64,000 nucleotides of DNA from Flavobacterium sp. NKUCC04_CG. GTDB lineage: Bacteria > Bacteroidota > Bacteroidia > Flavobacteriales > Flavobacteriaceae. The notes under the pieces are model-generated. The model did not search any database and was not told the DNA's origin. It saw nothing but the letters and a program-made list of their open reading frames with translations. Numbering within the stretch: the first letter of the stretch is position 1; each line of letters starts with the position of its first letter. Shown piece after piece: positions 8,096-17,069 of the stretch. The translations under genes were made by a program, and so were the position numbers. The stretch is from assembly GCF_019345525.1 (NCBI RefSeq), contig NZ_JAHKRA010000010.1, forward strand, positions 1-64,000. The letters run 5' to 3'.

Positions 8096-9175
8096 ATGGA
8101 TTTTACAATATTGATTATAATTATCGGACTGGCTTTGATATTTGACTATATCAACGGATTTCACGACGCTGCCAATTCCATAGCAACTATTGTTGCAACT
8201 AAGGTATTAACCCCTTTTCAAGCCGTATTATGGGCTGCCGCTTTTAATTTTGTAGCTTATTTTATTTCCAAATATCTTATTGGAGAATTTAAAATTGGGA
8301 ACACCATTGCCAAATCGGTCAACGAGCACTTTATAACTTTAGAAGTGATATTGGCCGGACTTGTCGCAGCCATTATATGGAATTTGTTGACCTGGAAAAT
8401 GGGAATCCCGTCTTCGTCTTCACATACTTTATTAGGAGGATTTATTGGTGCTGCTTTAGCCCATGCAGGTGCTTTTTCTGCAATTTTTGATGGACAACAA
8501 ATCGACGTAATCAATTATGTCAAAGTAATTCCGACTTTTTTATTTATTTTCGGTGCGCCATTTATAGGTATGATTGTCGCCTATTTTATTACGGTTTTGA
8601 TCATGCATATTTGTAAGCGAGCCAATCCGCATCGAGCTGAGAAATGGTTTAAAAAACTTCAATTGGTTTCTTCTGCTTTATTTAGTTTAGGACATGGTGG
8701 TAATGATGCTCAGAAAGTAATGGGAATTATCGGTGCTGCTGTGATTTGTTATCACATGAATATGCAAGACGTAGCCTATACGAGTTTAGCGAGTGCCGAC
8801 AGGTTTGCGCATTTTGTAGACGATTGGTATTGGGTGCCTTTAGCATCCTTTGTAGTAATTGCATTAGGGACGCTGTCTGGAGGTTGGAAAATTGTAAAAA
8901 CCATGGGAACTAAAATTACCAAAGTGACCCCTTTAGAAGGAGTAGCTGCTGAAACGGCAGGTGCGATTACTTTATATGTTACCGAACATTTGGGAATTCC
9001 TGTTTCAACAACACATACGATTACCGGTTCTATAATTGGTGTAGGTATTACTAAAAGGATTTCCGCAGTACGTTGGGGGATTACGATTAGTTTGCTTTGG
9101 GCTTGGGTTTTAACCATTCCAGTTTCTGCCTTAATAGCCATGGGCGTTTATTATTTATTGACCGTTTTCTTATAA
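8096..9175 (+). CDS. pit: Inorganic phosphate transporter, PiT family
   Basis: A 359-residue inner membrane permease for low-affinity phosphate (metal-phosphate) uptake driven by an ion gradient. The two inverted PiT signature motifs are present: GFHDAANSIATIVATKVLTP near residues 22-41 and GHGGNDAQKVMG in the middle. The C-terminal half repeats the fold with ETAGAITLY and GIPVSTTHTITGS. Around ten hydrophobic segments can be seen. The upstream DUF47 gene is its probable regulator, and a terminator follows. Confidence 0.95.
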   Translation: MDFTILIIIIGLALIFDYINGFHDAANSIATIVATKVLTPFQAVLWAAAFNFVAYFISKYLIGEFKIGNTIAKSVNEHFITLEVILAGLVAAIIWNLLTWKMGIPSSSSHTLLGGFIGAALAHAGAFSAIFDGQQIDVINYVKVIPTFLFIFGAPFIGMIVAYFITVLIMHICKRANPHRAEKWFKKLQLVSSALFSLGHGGNDAQKVMGIIGAAVICYHMNMQDVAYTSLASADRFAHFVDDWYWVPLASFVVIALGTLSGGWKIVKTMGTKITKVTPLEGVAAETAGAITLYVTEHLGIPVSTTHTITGSIIGVGITKRISAVRWGITISLLWAWVLTIPVSALIAMGVYYLLTVFL

Positions 9176-9190
9176 AAATATACTATCAAA

Positions 9191-9220
9191 AAAAAACAAC
9201 TTCTTTCGGAGTTGTTTTTT
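9191..9220 (+). terminator. Terminator after pit
   Basis: AAAAAACAACT and AGTTGTTTTTT enclose a TCTTTCGG loop with a long T run, 15 bases after the pit stop codon. Confidence 0.85.
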
Positions 9221-9260
9221 TTTTGAACGAATAATGCTATTACTTTGTTTTACGATTGAG

Positions 9261-9268
9261 TAAATTTG
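9261..9268 (+). promoter_or_regulatory. Putative -7 element (TAAATTTG) for the aldehyde dehydrogenase gene
   Basis: Matches TAnnTTTG and ends 25 bases before the start codon. A TTTG lies at 9244-9247, but the 13-base spacing is shorter than the usual 19, so only the -7 element is called. Confidence 0.5.
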
Positions 9269-9293
9269 GGATAGAACTAAAAAATTATCCCCT

Positions 9294-10793
9294 ATGAGTA
9301 TCATTCAAAAACCCCATTTTAAAGCGAAATACGACAATTATATTAACGGAGCTTTTGTGCCTCCTGCAAGTGGTAAATATTTTGATGTTATTTCTCCTAT
9401 TGATGGAAAAGTGTTTTCTCAAGCGGCTCATTCCGGTAAGGAAGATATAGATAAAGCAGTAGCAGCCGCAGATCAAGCGTTTAAGACTTGGAGTAAGGTG
9501 TCTTCTAAAGACAGAAGTGCTCTTTTACATCAAATAGCCAAGGTTATGGAAGATAACTTGGAGTATATAGCGGCGGTGGAAACTATTGACAATGGAAAAG
9601 CGGTACGCGAAACCTTAGGTGCCGACGTACCTTTAGCTATTGACCATTTAAGATATTTTGCTTCTGTAATTCGTTCCGAAGAAAGTTCGATTACGGAACT
9701 AGACGAAAACACGGTATCCATTGCTTTGGAAGAGCCTTTAGGTGTTATAGCACAGATTATTCCATGGAACTTTCCTTTGTTGATGGCCTTTTGGAAGTTG
9801 GCTCCAGCCTTAGCTGCGGGTAATACAATCGTATTAAAACCAGCCGAGAGCACGCCAATCTCTATTCTAATCGTTATGGAGTTAATAGGGTCGTTATTGC
9901 CTCCAGGAGTATTAAACGTAATCAATGGTTTTGGAGCGGAGATGGGACGTCATTTAGTGGCGCATCCGAAGGTGTCTAAAGCTGCTTTTACCGGATCTAC
10001 CGCTACGGGAAGAATGATCATGCAATATGCTTCTGAAAATGTGATTCCCGTTACTTTGGAATTGGGAGGGAAATCTCCAAATATCTTTTTCCCATCGATA
10101 GCCGATCACGATGATGCATTTTTTGACAAAGCCGTCGAAGGGGCTGTATTATTTGCTTTTAATCAAGGTGAAGTTTGTACCTGCCCTTCACGATTATTGG
10201 TACACGAATCGATTTACGATAAATTTATAGCCAAGGTTATTGAACGTACAGAGGCGATTAAATTCGGTAATCCGTTAGATAGCACTACCATGATGGGGGC
10301 GCAAGCTTCTAAAGTGCAGTATGAAAAAATATTAGCCTATATCAAATTGGGAAAAGAAGAAGGTGCGGAACTCTTAACCGGAGGAGAAGCCAATTCAATT
10401 CCGGGATTGGATGGCGGGTATTATATCAAACCAACCATTTTTAAAGGACATAATAAGATGAGGATTTTCCAAGAGGAAATTTTCGGACCCGTATTGGCTG
10501 TAACTACTTTTAAAACAACGGAAGAGGCGATTGAAATTGCCAACGATACGATATATGGACTTGGAGCTGGTGTATGGACGCGTGACGCACATGAAATCTA
10601 CCAAGTTCCTAGAGCGATACAAGCGGGTAGAGTGTGGATTAATCAATATCACTCCTATCCAGCAGGTGCTCCGTTTGGAGGTTATAAACAATCTGGATTT
10701 GGACGTGAGAACCACAAGATGATGTTGAATCACTACCGCCAAGTAAAAAACATGTTGATATCTTACGATAAAAACAAACAGGGGCTTTTTTAA
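9294..10793 (+). CDS. NAD-dependent aldehyde dehydrogenase, AldB/ExaC type
   Basis: A 499-residue full-length aldehyde dehydrogenase that oxidises acetaldehyde or similar short aldehydes to acids. Catalytic Glu256 lies in TLELGGKSPN and the nucleophile Cys295 in FNQGEVCTCPSR, the sequence pattern of AldB and ExaC acetaldehyde dehydrogenases. IIPWNFPLLM and GSTATGR are the cofactor motifs. A DUF779 gene follows and an AraC-type regulator gene converges on it, an arrangement I know from other aldehyde dehydrogenases of this subgroup. It is probably induced by alcohols or aldehydes through that regulator (inference). Confidence 0.93.
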   Translation: MSIIQKPHFKAKYDNYINGAFVPPASGKYFDVISPIDGKVFSQAAHSGKEDIDKAVAAADQAFKTWSKVSSKDRSALLHQIAKVMEDNLEYIAAVETIDNGKAVRETLGADVPLAIDHLRYFASVIRSEESSITELDENTVSIALEEPLGVIAQIIPWNFPLLMAFWKLAPALAAGNTIVLKPAESTPISILIVMELIGSLLPPGVLNVINGFGAEMGRHLVAHPKVSKAAFTGSTATGRMIMQYASENVIPVTLELGGKSPNIFFPSIADHDDAFFDKAVEGAVLFAFNQGEVCTCPSRLLVHESIYDKFIAKVIERTEAIKFGNPLDSTTMMGAQASKVQYEKILAYIKLGKEEGAELLTGGEANSIPGLDGGYYIKPTIFKGHNKMRIFQEEIFGPVLAVTTFKTTEEAIEIANDTIYGLGAGVWTRDAHEIYQVPRAIQAGRVWINQYHSYPAGAPFGGYKQSGFGRENHKMMLNHYRQVKNMLISYDKNKQGLF

Positions 10794-10804
10794 TGTTGAT
10801 TGTT

Positions 10805-10837
10805 GAGCTGCTTAATTTTTAAGCAGCTCTTTTTTTA
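10805..10837 (+). terminator. Terminator between the aldehyde dehydrogenase and DUF779 genes
   Basis: A ten-base perfect inverted repeat, GAGCTGCTTA with TAAGCAGCTC, is followed by seven T. It is only 13 bases before the next start codon, so DUF779 expression would need read-through or its own promoter. Confidence 0.85.
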
Positions 10838-10850
10838 ATACCATGACACG

Positions 10851-11228
10851 ATGATAAAACGAATTGAAGCGACGGAAGCCGCTATGGAATTGATTAAAGA
10901 ATTACAGGGTTTGCACGGTGATTTGATGTTTTATCAAGCCGGTGGATGCTGTGAAGGAACCCAACCTTTGTGTTTGCATAAAGATGGAATTCTCAAACGA
11001 CTTGGTGATGTCTGTGTCGGACATGTTGGCGGTGTTGAATTTTGGATGGATAAAGATCTATTTGAATACTGGAAGCATGCTCATTATACGCTCGATGTCG
11101 TAGAAGGCTATGGTACAGGTGGTTTTTCTCTAGAAGTGCCGTTGGGAAAGACTTTTAAGATCGTATATCGCATCTATACTCCTGAAGAAGAAACTCAGTT
11201 GGAACCGATCATGGCAGTTGAAAGTTAG
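10851..11228 (+). CDS. DUF779 family protein
   Basis: A 125-residue cytoplasmic protein of the DUF779 family, commonly encoded beside acetaldehyde dehydrogenases. Its biochemical role is unknown. The conserved QAGGCCEGTQPLC segment holds three cysteines and may bind a metal or react with aldehydes (inference). The C-terminal half, GTGGFSLEVPLGKTFKI, is also typical. It lies 57 bases after the dehydrogenase gene, with a terminator hairpin between them, and its stop codon overlaps that of the convergent AraC gene by a few bases. Confidence 0.88.
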   Translation: MIKRIEATEAAMELIKELQGLHGDLMFYQAGGCCEGTQPLCLHKDGILKRLGDVCVGHVGGVEFWMDKDLFEYWKHAHYTLDVVEGYGTGGFSLEVPLGKTFKIVYRIYTPEEETQLEPIMAVES

Positions 11229-12148
11229 CACTCCTTGACAAGTGATTGTTGGTATTGTTTTGGCGTAATGCCTTCGTGTTTTTTAAATAACCGAATAAAG
11301 TAATTGCTGTCTTCAAACCCACTGAGGTAACTGACCTCTTTGATGGGAATCAAGGAAGAAGACAAAATGTTTTTTGCTTTTGTTATTTTTTGTTCGATGA
11401 TAAATTCAATCGGACTGATTCCTAACTCTCTTTTGAAATAACGATATAAGGTAGAAGGGCTCATACATGCTTGGTTACATAATTGATCTAGACTACCTGT
11501 TTTTTCTGGATTCTCCTTGATAAAAGCAACTAAAGACTGTATGATTGAGGGCGTTTTTCGCGATTTGAGATTCGGAAGTTCTCTGTTTTGTTGTTGCATG
11601 ATTGCAATCAAAAGCATATCAAGCTGTGACTCCTCCCAATTTTCTATAAGTGTTTTTCTTTGATTGAGTAAGTCGCGTGTGATGCGATGAAAAATTTGAT
11701 TGATTTTGGTACTATTTAGCAGAGAGAATTCTTGAATATTGAGATTCCATTCGCTATTTAATTTGGGTGCTTTTTCATTTAACATTTCCGTCTTTTTTAT
11801 TAGAAAATCAGGGTTAATCGATACACTTGTGCACTGTGTAGGTTGTTTTGAAGTAGCCTGTGGAAAATCGATTTTAAGATGGCTGTTTTTTGGCAGTATT
11901 AAAGTTTGATTTTTATTGAAAAGAAACGAGTTTTGCGAATCGATTTCAATTTGCTTTTGTCCGTTTATGATATTGGAAAAGACTGGATTGGAAAAGGCAA
12001 CGGGTATTTGATACATTTTTTCGTCGATTTCTGTAAAAAAAATCTCACAAGAATCTGTTTTCCAAATGGAGTGACTTTCAACAAATTCAGGATTTATTTT
12101 GGAATGTTGAAAAATATTCGATAATAAAGGGAAGTTATTTAAATTCAT
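11225..12148 (-). CDS. AraC family transcriptional regulator
   Basis: A 307-residue regulator. The last 100 residues form the AraC/XylS double helix-turn-helix: LDQLCNQACMSPSTLYRYFK is the first helix-turn-helix, and IKEVSYLSGFEDSNYFIRLF with the GITPKQYQQ end is the second. The N-terminal 190 residues lack a recognisable cupin motif and probably bind an effector. The gene converges on the aldehyde dehydrogenase/DUF779 genes, overlapping the latter by four bases at the stop codons, which points to control of that pathway. The inducer is unknown. Confidence 0.9.
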   Translation of the reverse strand: MNLNNFPLLSNIFQHSKINPEFVESHSIWKTDSCEIFFTEIDEKMYQIPVAFSNPVFSNIINGQKQIEIDSQNSFLFNKNQTLILPKNSHLKIDFPQATSKQPTQCTSVSINPDFLIKKTEMLNEKAPKLNSEWNLNIQEFSLLNSTKINQIFHRITRDLLNQRKTLIENWEESQLDMLLIAIMQQQNRELPNLKSRKTPSIIQSLVAFIKENPEKTGSLDQLCNQACMSPSTLYRYFKRELGISPIEFIIEQKITKAKNILSSSLIPIKEVSYLSGFEDSNYFIRLFKKHEGITPKQYQQSLVKEC

Positions 12149-12230
12149 CTTAAAATCTTTGGAAGATGAATTTACTAAATGTTTTTTGAAATAGCTTTAT
12201 AATTATGTTAAAACCAGCATAGTAAAAATC

Positions 12231-12263
12231 AAAAGCTACTTGTCGTTCAACAAGTAGCTTTTT
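12231..12263 (-). terminator. Terminator of prfB
   Basis: AAAAGCTACTTGT and ACAAGTAGCTTTTT enclose a six-base loop five bases past the prfB stop codon. On the minus strand the stem is followed by T residues. Confidence 0.8.
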
Positions 12264-12267
12264 GAAT

Positions 12268-13360
12268 TTAATCTCGTTGCCCCATCATCATCAGATAGGC
12301 TTTTAAGAAATTGTCAATTTCGCCATTCATTACAGAGTCAACATCGGTTGATTCGAATTGAGTGCGTACATCTTTAACCAATTTATAAGGATGCATAACG
12401 TAGTTTCGAATTTGTGAACCCCATTCGATTTTTTTCTTATTGGCTTCGATTTCGTCCCGTTTGGCTTGACGTTTTTTTAATTCTATTTCATACAATTGTG
12501 ATTTCAGCAATTGCATAGCTTTATTCTTATTGTCTAATTGAGAACGGGTTTCCGAATTTTCAATGATAATACCCGTAGGGTGGTGACGCAATCGAACAGC
12601 GGTTTCAACCTTGTTCACATTTTGTCCTCCAGCTCCACTAGAACGCATGGTTTCCCACGATATGTCCGAGGCACTGATATCGATCTCAATAGTATCATCT
12701 GCTAAGGGATATACATAAACGGATGCAAATGAAGTATGTCTTTTGGCATTACTGTCAAAAGGGGAGATACGCACTAAGCGATGTACGCCATTTTCTCCTT
12801 TTAAGTAACCGAAAGCATATTCCCCTTCAAACTCTAAAGTTACCGTTTTAACACCAGTAACCTCACCTTCTTGAAAGTTGAGCTCTTTAATCTTATAGCC
12901 GCTTTTTTCAGCCCACATCATATACATTCGCATCAACATGGCTGCCCAGTCACAACTTTCAGTGCCACCGGCACCAGCGGTAATTTGAATCACCGCACTA
13001 AGGCTATCACCTTCGTCTGAAAGCATGTTTTTAAATTCGAGGTCTTCTATGATCGCTATGGTCTCCTGATAATGTTCCGTAACCTCGGTTTCATCAACAT
13101 CGCCGGAGGCATAAAAATCCAAAAGTACCTGCAATTCCTCTAAGCTATTTTGAGCTGCCTGATAACCTTCAACCCATTTCTTTTTGGAGCGTAAATTTTT
13201 TACCAGTATTTCTGCTTCCTTAGGATGATTCCAGAAATCAGGTGCAAATGTCTTCTCTTCTTCGTTGGCAATTTCAATTAATTTCTGATCGACGTCAAAG
13301 ATATCGTCTTAAGGCACCAAGCCGGTCAATAATATTCTTTACATGTTCGGTGTTTATCAT
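12268..13360 (-). CDS. prfB: Peptide chain release factor 2, with programmed +1 frameshift
   Basis: RF2 recognises UGA and UAA and releases the finished peptide. The gene starts at ATG 13360 and reads 21 codons ([21 protein letters not shown]) to an in-frame TGA at 13297-13295. There CTT-TGA-C allows a +1 shift into the main frame, giving 342 more residues and 363 in total, the normal RF2 length. The SPF anticodon motif ([12 protein letters not shown]) and the GGQ motif ([13 protein letters not shown]) are intact. A call starting at an internal ATG near 13134 would miss about 75 residues. The gene is divergent from the threonine aldolase gene. Confidence 0.95.
13294..13300 (-). other. Programmed +1 frameshift site of prfB (CTTTGAC)
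   Basis: On the minus strand the sequence reads TAT CTT TGA C, the classic RF2 autoregulatory slippery site. When RF2 is scarce the ribosome pauses at TGA and slips from CTT to TTT. An upstream AAGACG might act as the weak Shine-Dalgarno-like stimulator, but it is poorer than in Escherichia coli. Confidence 0.93.
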
Positions 13361-13408
13361 AATTTCAGTACTTTTATAGCCACAAAAATAGTTATTCCTT
13401 TTTGAAAT

Positions 13409-14434
13409 ATGGAAATTAATTTAGTTAGCGATACCATCACCAAACCAAGTCCTGAAATGGTAGATTTTATGATGAAGGCAAGAGTAGGTGATGATGTTTA
13501 TAAATTGGACGAAAGTACCAATGAATTAGAAAAAACAATAGCCGATTTATTTGGTATGGAGGCAGCCTTGTTTTTTCCTTCGGGTACTATGGCCAACCAA
13601 GTTGCCATCAAACTGCATACAAATTCTGGTGAGCGATTGATTTGCGATAAAGATTCACATGTTTATGCTTTTGAATCGGGAGGACCGGCTTTTCACAGTG
13701 GTGTGGCCTGTACTTTGTTGCCGGGAAATAGAGGACGAATTACCGCAGAACAAGTTCAAGAAGCTTACACTGACGATTCCAATGTACACTATGCTGCAAC
13801 TACTTTAGTTTGTGTTGAAAACACAACCAACAAAGGCGGCGGCGCGTGTTACGATATCAATGAGTTGTTTAAAATTAAACAAGTTTGCCTAGCGACAGGA
13901 ATGAAGTTTCATTTAGATGGTGCTCGACTGTGGAATGCGTTAGTGGCAAAGCAACTGCATCCCAAACAGTTTGGAGAATTGTTCGATACTATTTCGGTTT
14001 GTTTGTCTAAAGGACTCGGTGCTCCAATGGGCTCTGTACTTTTGGGCTCTAAGGTCGATATTCAAAAAGCCATGCGTTTAAGAAAGCTTTTTGGCGGAGG
14101 TATGCGTCAAACCGGTTTTATGGCAGCAGCAGGATTGTTTGCTTTAAAAAATAATGTAAGCCGTTTGCAACGCGATCATTATAGAGCAAAACAGTTGGAG
14201 TTATTATTGCTTAAAAAGAGTTGGGTGAAACACGTTGAACCTGTTCAAACCAATATAGTCGTCTTTAATTTAAAAGAAGGATATAGCCCAACGGTTTTAA
14301 TGGAGCGGTTAAAAAATAAAAACATTTTGATCAGTACTATGGGCAACGGCTTGTTGCGAATGGTTACCCATATGGATTATAGAGAAGTCATGCATGAATA
14401 TGTCATGGAAACGCTCACCAACTTAGATATTTAG
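13409..14434 (+). CDS. Threonine aldolase (low-specificity type)
   Basis: A 341-residue PLP enzyme that splits L-threonine or allo-threonine to glycine and acetaldehyde. The N-terminal DxxTKP and GDDVY motifs are standard. K201 in SVCLSKGLGAPMGS binds PLP. LDGARLWNA carries the aspartate that contacts the cofactor ring. The length matches the family. It is divergent from prfB with a 48-base gap and is followed by a clear terminator, so it is probably monocistronic. Stereospecificity cannot be read from the sequence. Confidence 0.93.
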   Translation: MEINLVSDTITKPSPEMVDFMMKARVGDDVYKLDESTNELEKTIADLFGMEAALFFPSGTMANQVAIKLHTNSGERLICDKDSHVYAFESGGPAFHSGVACTLLPGNRGRITAEQVQEAYTDDSNVHYAATTLVCVENTTNKGGGACYDINELFKIKQVCLATGMKFHLDGARLWNALVAKQLHPKQFGELFDTISVCLSKGLGAPMGSVLLGSKVDIQKAMRLRKLFGGGMRQTGFMAAAGLFALKNNVSRLQRDHYRAKQLELLLLKKSWVKHVEPVQTNIVVFNLKEGYSPTVLMERLKNKNILISTMGNGLLRMVTHMDYREVMHEYVMETLTNLDI

Positions 14435-14438
14435 AATC

Positions 14439-14467
14439 AAAAATGCCACTCCTTAGAGTGGCATTTT
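14439..14467 (+). terminator. Terminator of the threonine aldolase gene
   Basis: A perfect inverted repeat, AAAATGCCACTC-CTTA-GAGTGGCATTTT, starts a few bases after the stop codon and ends in a T run. Confidence 0.9.
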
Positions 14468-14510
14468 TATTTAGATTGTATAAAAACACAGAATTAACAA
14501 TTCTGATTTT

Positions 14511-14538
14511 TTTGGAATCGGAAATATTTGTAGTTTTG
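14511..14538 (+). promoter_or_regulatory. Putative promoter of the DUF6787-like gene
   Basis: TTTG at 14511-14514 and TAGTTTTG at 14531-14538 are separated by 16 bases, near the Bacteroidota TTTG/TAnnTTTG arrangement. It places transcription start shortly before the ATG at 14557 and supports that start over the longer upstream frame. Confidence 0.6.
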
Positions 14539-14556
14539 TTTAGAATTAATATAAAT

Positions 14557-14859
14557 ATGGAAAAGTTAAAACAACGCTGGGGAATAGATTCCAATTTTCA
14601 AATCGCTGTGATTTTTATAGTTTTTGCTATAACTGGCTCTACGGCTTCATGGGTCACCAAACCCATTCTAGATTTTCTCGGTATCTCTAGAGAAGCGATG
14701 AATCCCTTTTTATATTGGTTTTTGCGTATCGTTTTAATCTTACCCGTTTATAAGTTGCTATTATTGTTCTTTGGAACCGTTTTTGGTCAGCGTTTATTCT
14801 TTTGGAATTTCGTAAAAAAAATGCTTCAAAGAATGGGCTTTAGTTTTTTATACCGCTAA
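14557..14859 (+). CDS. Small membrane protein, DUF6787-like
   Basis: A 100-residue protein with three hydrophobic segments (about 13-35, 52-75 and a shorter one near the end) and a basic C-terminus (FVKKMLQRMGFSFLYR). The N-terminal KLKQRWGI motif resembles a small flavobacterial membrane family that I associate with DUF6787. The role is unknown. The start at 14557 is chosen because a promoter-like element lies just before it, and because a longer frame from 14443 would run through the upstream terminator. It is convergent with the methylase gene, one base apart at the stop codons. Confidence 0.8.
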   Translation: MEKLKQRWGIDSNFQIAVIFIVFAITGSTASWVTKPILDFLGISREAMNPFLYWFLRIVLILPVYKLLLLFFGTVFGQRLFFWNFVKKMLQRMGFSFLYR

Positions 14860-14860
14860 C

Positions 14861-15586
14861 TTATTTTTTGTGAATGATAAAGATGCAAGGACGTTTGTGT
14901 AAATCCACTTTGCTCTTTTTCCATTCGGCTATAGATTTGGTTTTGATGTACTCTGTTGGTAACGTTATATCGCAGGCAATGCACAGTTGTGTCTGTGGAT
15001 GTAGTGCAGTGGTCATTTCTTCTACAATCTGATTGTTTCTATAAGGTGTTTCAATAAACAGTTGCGATTGATCTCTTTCAGAAGAGATGCGCTCTAAAGT
15101 TTTTAATGTGGCTTTTTTCTCCGATTTGTCAATAGGTAGGTATCCGTTAAAGGCAAAACTTTGACCATTCATTCCCGAGGCCATCAGTGATAATAATATG
15201 GATGATGGGCCGACTAACGGGATTACCTGAATGTTTTTTTCGTGTGCAATTTTGACTATGACCGCACCCGGGTCGGCAACTCCTGGACATCCAGCGTCAC
15301 TCATCAGGCCTACGTTTTTCCCCTCTAAAAGCGGTTGTATATATTGATAATGACTACTTGCCTCAGTGTGTTTGTTTAATGGAAATAAGATCAAATCCGC
15401 TTGAACTTTTGTCGGACAAATCGCCTTTATAAATCTACGAGCCACTTTTTCGTTTTCAACAACGAAAATATCGATCAACTCTATGGCGCGTTTAACGGTT
15501 TGAGGCAATACCTCGTCTGGTGGAGTATCGTCTCCTAAGGTGATTGGTATTAAATATAGTTTACCTGTTGATGAACTAAAATCCAT
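14861..15586 (-). CDS. SAM-dependent tetrapyrrole-type methyltransferase, RsmI-like
   Basis: A 241-residue protein of the tetrapyrrole methylase fold. LYLIPITLG at the start, VENEKVARRFIK, VGLMSDAGCPGVADPG and SSILLSLMASGMNGQSFAF match the RsmI family, which 2'-O-methylates a cytidine in 16S rRNA. Flavobacteria commonly carry this variant in addition to a canonical RsmI, so the actual target is uncertain. The gene lies near the dnaA/phosphatase pair, but separate genes intervene. No terminator was seen after it. Confidence 0.85.
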   Translation of the reverse strand: MDFSSSTGKLYLIPITLGDDTPPDEVLPQTVKRAIELIDIFVVENEKVARRFIKAICPTKVQADLILFPLNKHTEASSHYQYIQPLLEGKNVGLMSDAGCPGVADPGAVIVKIAHEKNIQVIPLVGPSSILLSLMASGMNGQSFAFNGYLPIDKSEKKATLKTLERISSERDQSQLFIETPYRNNQIVEEMTTALHPQTQLCIACDITLPTEYIKTKSIAEWKKSKVDLHKRPCIFIIHKK

Positions 15587-15711
15587 AGAAAATATTTTTT
15601 TTCAAATTTACTAATTATTTATCAAAACGGTAGAGCCAGTAGGAGTGTAAAATATAAAAGCGATTACTCGAAACGATCGATTTGGAATCCCTATCAAATG
15701 CCGTTGAGAGC

Positions 15712-15744
15712 TCTTTGTATGTGCTTTGTATGTGCTTTGTATAT
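15712..15744. repeat. Short tandem repeat of CTTTGTATGTG
   Basis: Three consecutive copies of a roughly 11-base unit lie in the 290-base gap between the methylase and esterase genes. Further TTTGTAT-like words follow at about 15800-15830. Nothing else was recognised in the gap. Confidence 0.65.
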
Positions 15745-15877
15745 ATTTCGTACCAATGGCTGCTGTGCCTTTTGTTTTGTTGTACTCTGATTAAGTAGGT
15801 TTTAGCGGTGTTTTGTATACAGTTTGTAAGTATTCCTTTTTATTTGCTTTATGTGGTCTTGTTGACTTTAGTATCCC

Positions 15878-16831
15878 TTATTTAAAGATACTTGATAGTA
15901 TTCTCAATTGTGTCTGGTAATATTGATCGCTTAAGCTCGATGGGAATACGTCGAAAACATGGATGGCACCTGGAATTACCAGTAGTTCAACGGCTACTGC
16001 TGCCTGCATTAATTTTTGTGCATAATCGATGGCTTCGTCGCGTAGTGGATCCAATTCGCAGGCCATGATAAAGGCGGGAGGGAGATTGGAAAAATCCTTT
16101 GCTGAAAGCGGACTAGCATAAGGTGATACCGGTAGATTGTGATCCTCGAGATACAGTTTCCAAGAGCTTTTTGCGCTGGAATAGTCCCAAATTGGGCTAT
16201 CGGTAAATTCCAACATAGAAGGGGTGGAGCAACTGTAATCTGTAACGGGGTAACTCAATATTTGAAAATGGATTTGAGGACCTTTATTGTCTCGAGCCAT
16301 ATGTGTTAATGCAGTGGCTAATGCACCACCAGCACTTCTGCCCCCAACAATGATTTTTTGCGGATCAATTCCAATTTCTTCGCCGTGATTGGCCAACCAT
16401 AATAGTGCTGCATAGCCGTCTTCTATGGCGGCGGGAAATGGAGATTCTGGTGCCAATCGATAGGCTACGGAAACAACCGTATAACCACTGTCCAGTACTA
16501 AATGGTAAAAGAGTTCGTCGGATTGTTCGGGATTTCCAAAAATAAAACCCCCTCCGTGAAAGTATAGTAAAACCGGTTTGTTTGTTGAGCCCTTTTCTTT
16601 GTAAATACGCAAGCGTACCAAAGGATCTGCTGTTGTCAATCCTGGGATAAATATATTTTCTACCGCAAGCCCTTCTGGTAATTTTGGAGTGGCTTCCTGT
16701 TCGGCTAAGCTTGCTTCAAGGTTTCTAATTTGCTGTGGATTATTTTCTAATAATGTAGCATAAGGGATTTCTAACCAAGGATTGTTTTTTAAACTTTGCG
16801 CTAACTCGGGATTGATTCTATCGTAATTCAT
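15878..16831 (-). CDS. Alpha/beta hydrolase, HSL-type esterase
   Basis: A 317-residue cytoplasmic carboxylesterase or lipase of the hormone-sensitive-lipase type. HGGGF (92-96) forms the oxyanion hole, G164-R-S166-A-G168 holds the nucleophile, D261 lies in ELDPLRDEA and H291 in GAIHVFD. No signal peptide is present. The substrate is not evident. Spacing on both sides suggests a single-gene unit. Confidence 0.9.
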   Translation of the reverse strand: MNYDRINPELAQSLKNNPWLEIPYATLLENNPQQIRNLEASLAEQEATPKLPEGLAVENIFIPGLTTADPLVRLRIYKEKGSTNKPVLLYFHGGGFIFGNPEQSDELFYHLVLDSGYTVVSVAYRLAPESPFPAAIEDGYAALLWLANHGEEIGIDPQKIIVGGRSAGGALATALTHMARDNKGPQIHFQILSYPVTDYSCSTPSMLEFTDSPIWDYSSAKSSWKLYLEDHNLPVSPYASPLSAKDFSNLPPAFIMACELDPLRDEAIDYAQKLMQAAVAVELLVIPGAIHVFDVFPSSLSDQYYQTQLRILSSIFK

Positions 16832-16953
16832 ACGCTTTAATGTGTTTTTGTTGCTTGAGGAGAAAATTTAGTATAAAAGCATCGTCTGAATTCTCGTAAT
16901 AACCATGCGTTTTTTTAAGTACTCTATTAGATGTAAATTTAAGGTATTATTAC

Positions 16954-16961
16954 TATATTTG
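16954..16961 (+). promoter_or_regulatory. Putative -7 element (TATATTTG)
   Basis: Matches TAnnTTTG, 108 bases before the small membrane protein gene. The long leader makes the assignment weak. Confidence 0.35.
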
Positions 16962-17069
16962 TTAGCAATTGCAGTTGATGTTTGTTGAAAAAACGCCTAG
17001 TGTCAGTAAGAAAAGGAAGACCTATTGTAGTAAAATTAATGGGGGTTTTTGATAAAATAATAATTAGAT

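Noticed and set aside
12268..13134. RF2 starting at an internal ATG near 13134
   Set aside because: The upstream frame plus the CTTTGAC frameshift gives the complete N-terminal domain and the normal length.
14443..14556. Longer start for the DUF6787-like gene
   Set aside because: The extra residues would be translated from the terminator of the preceding gene, and a promoter-like element lies just before 14557.
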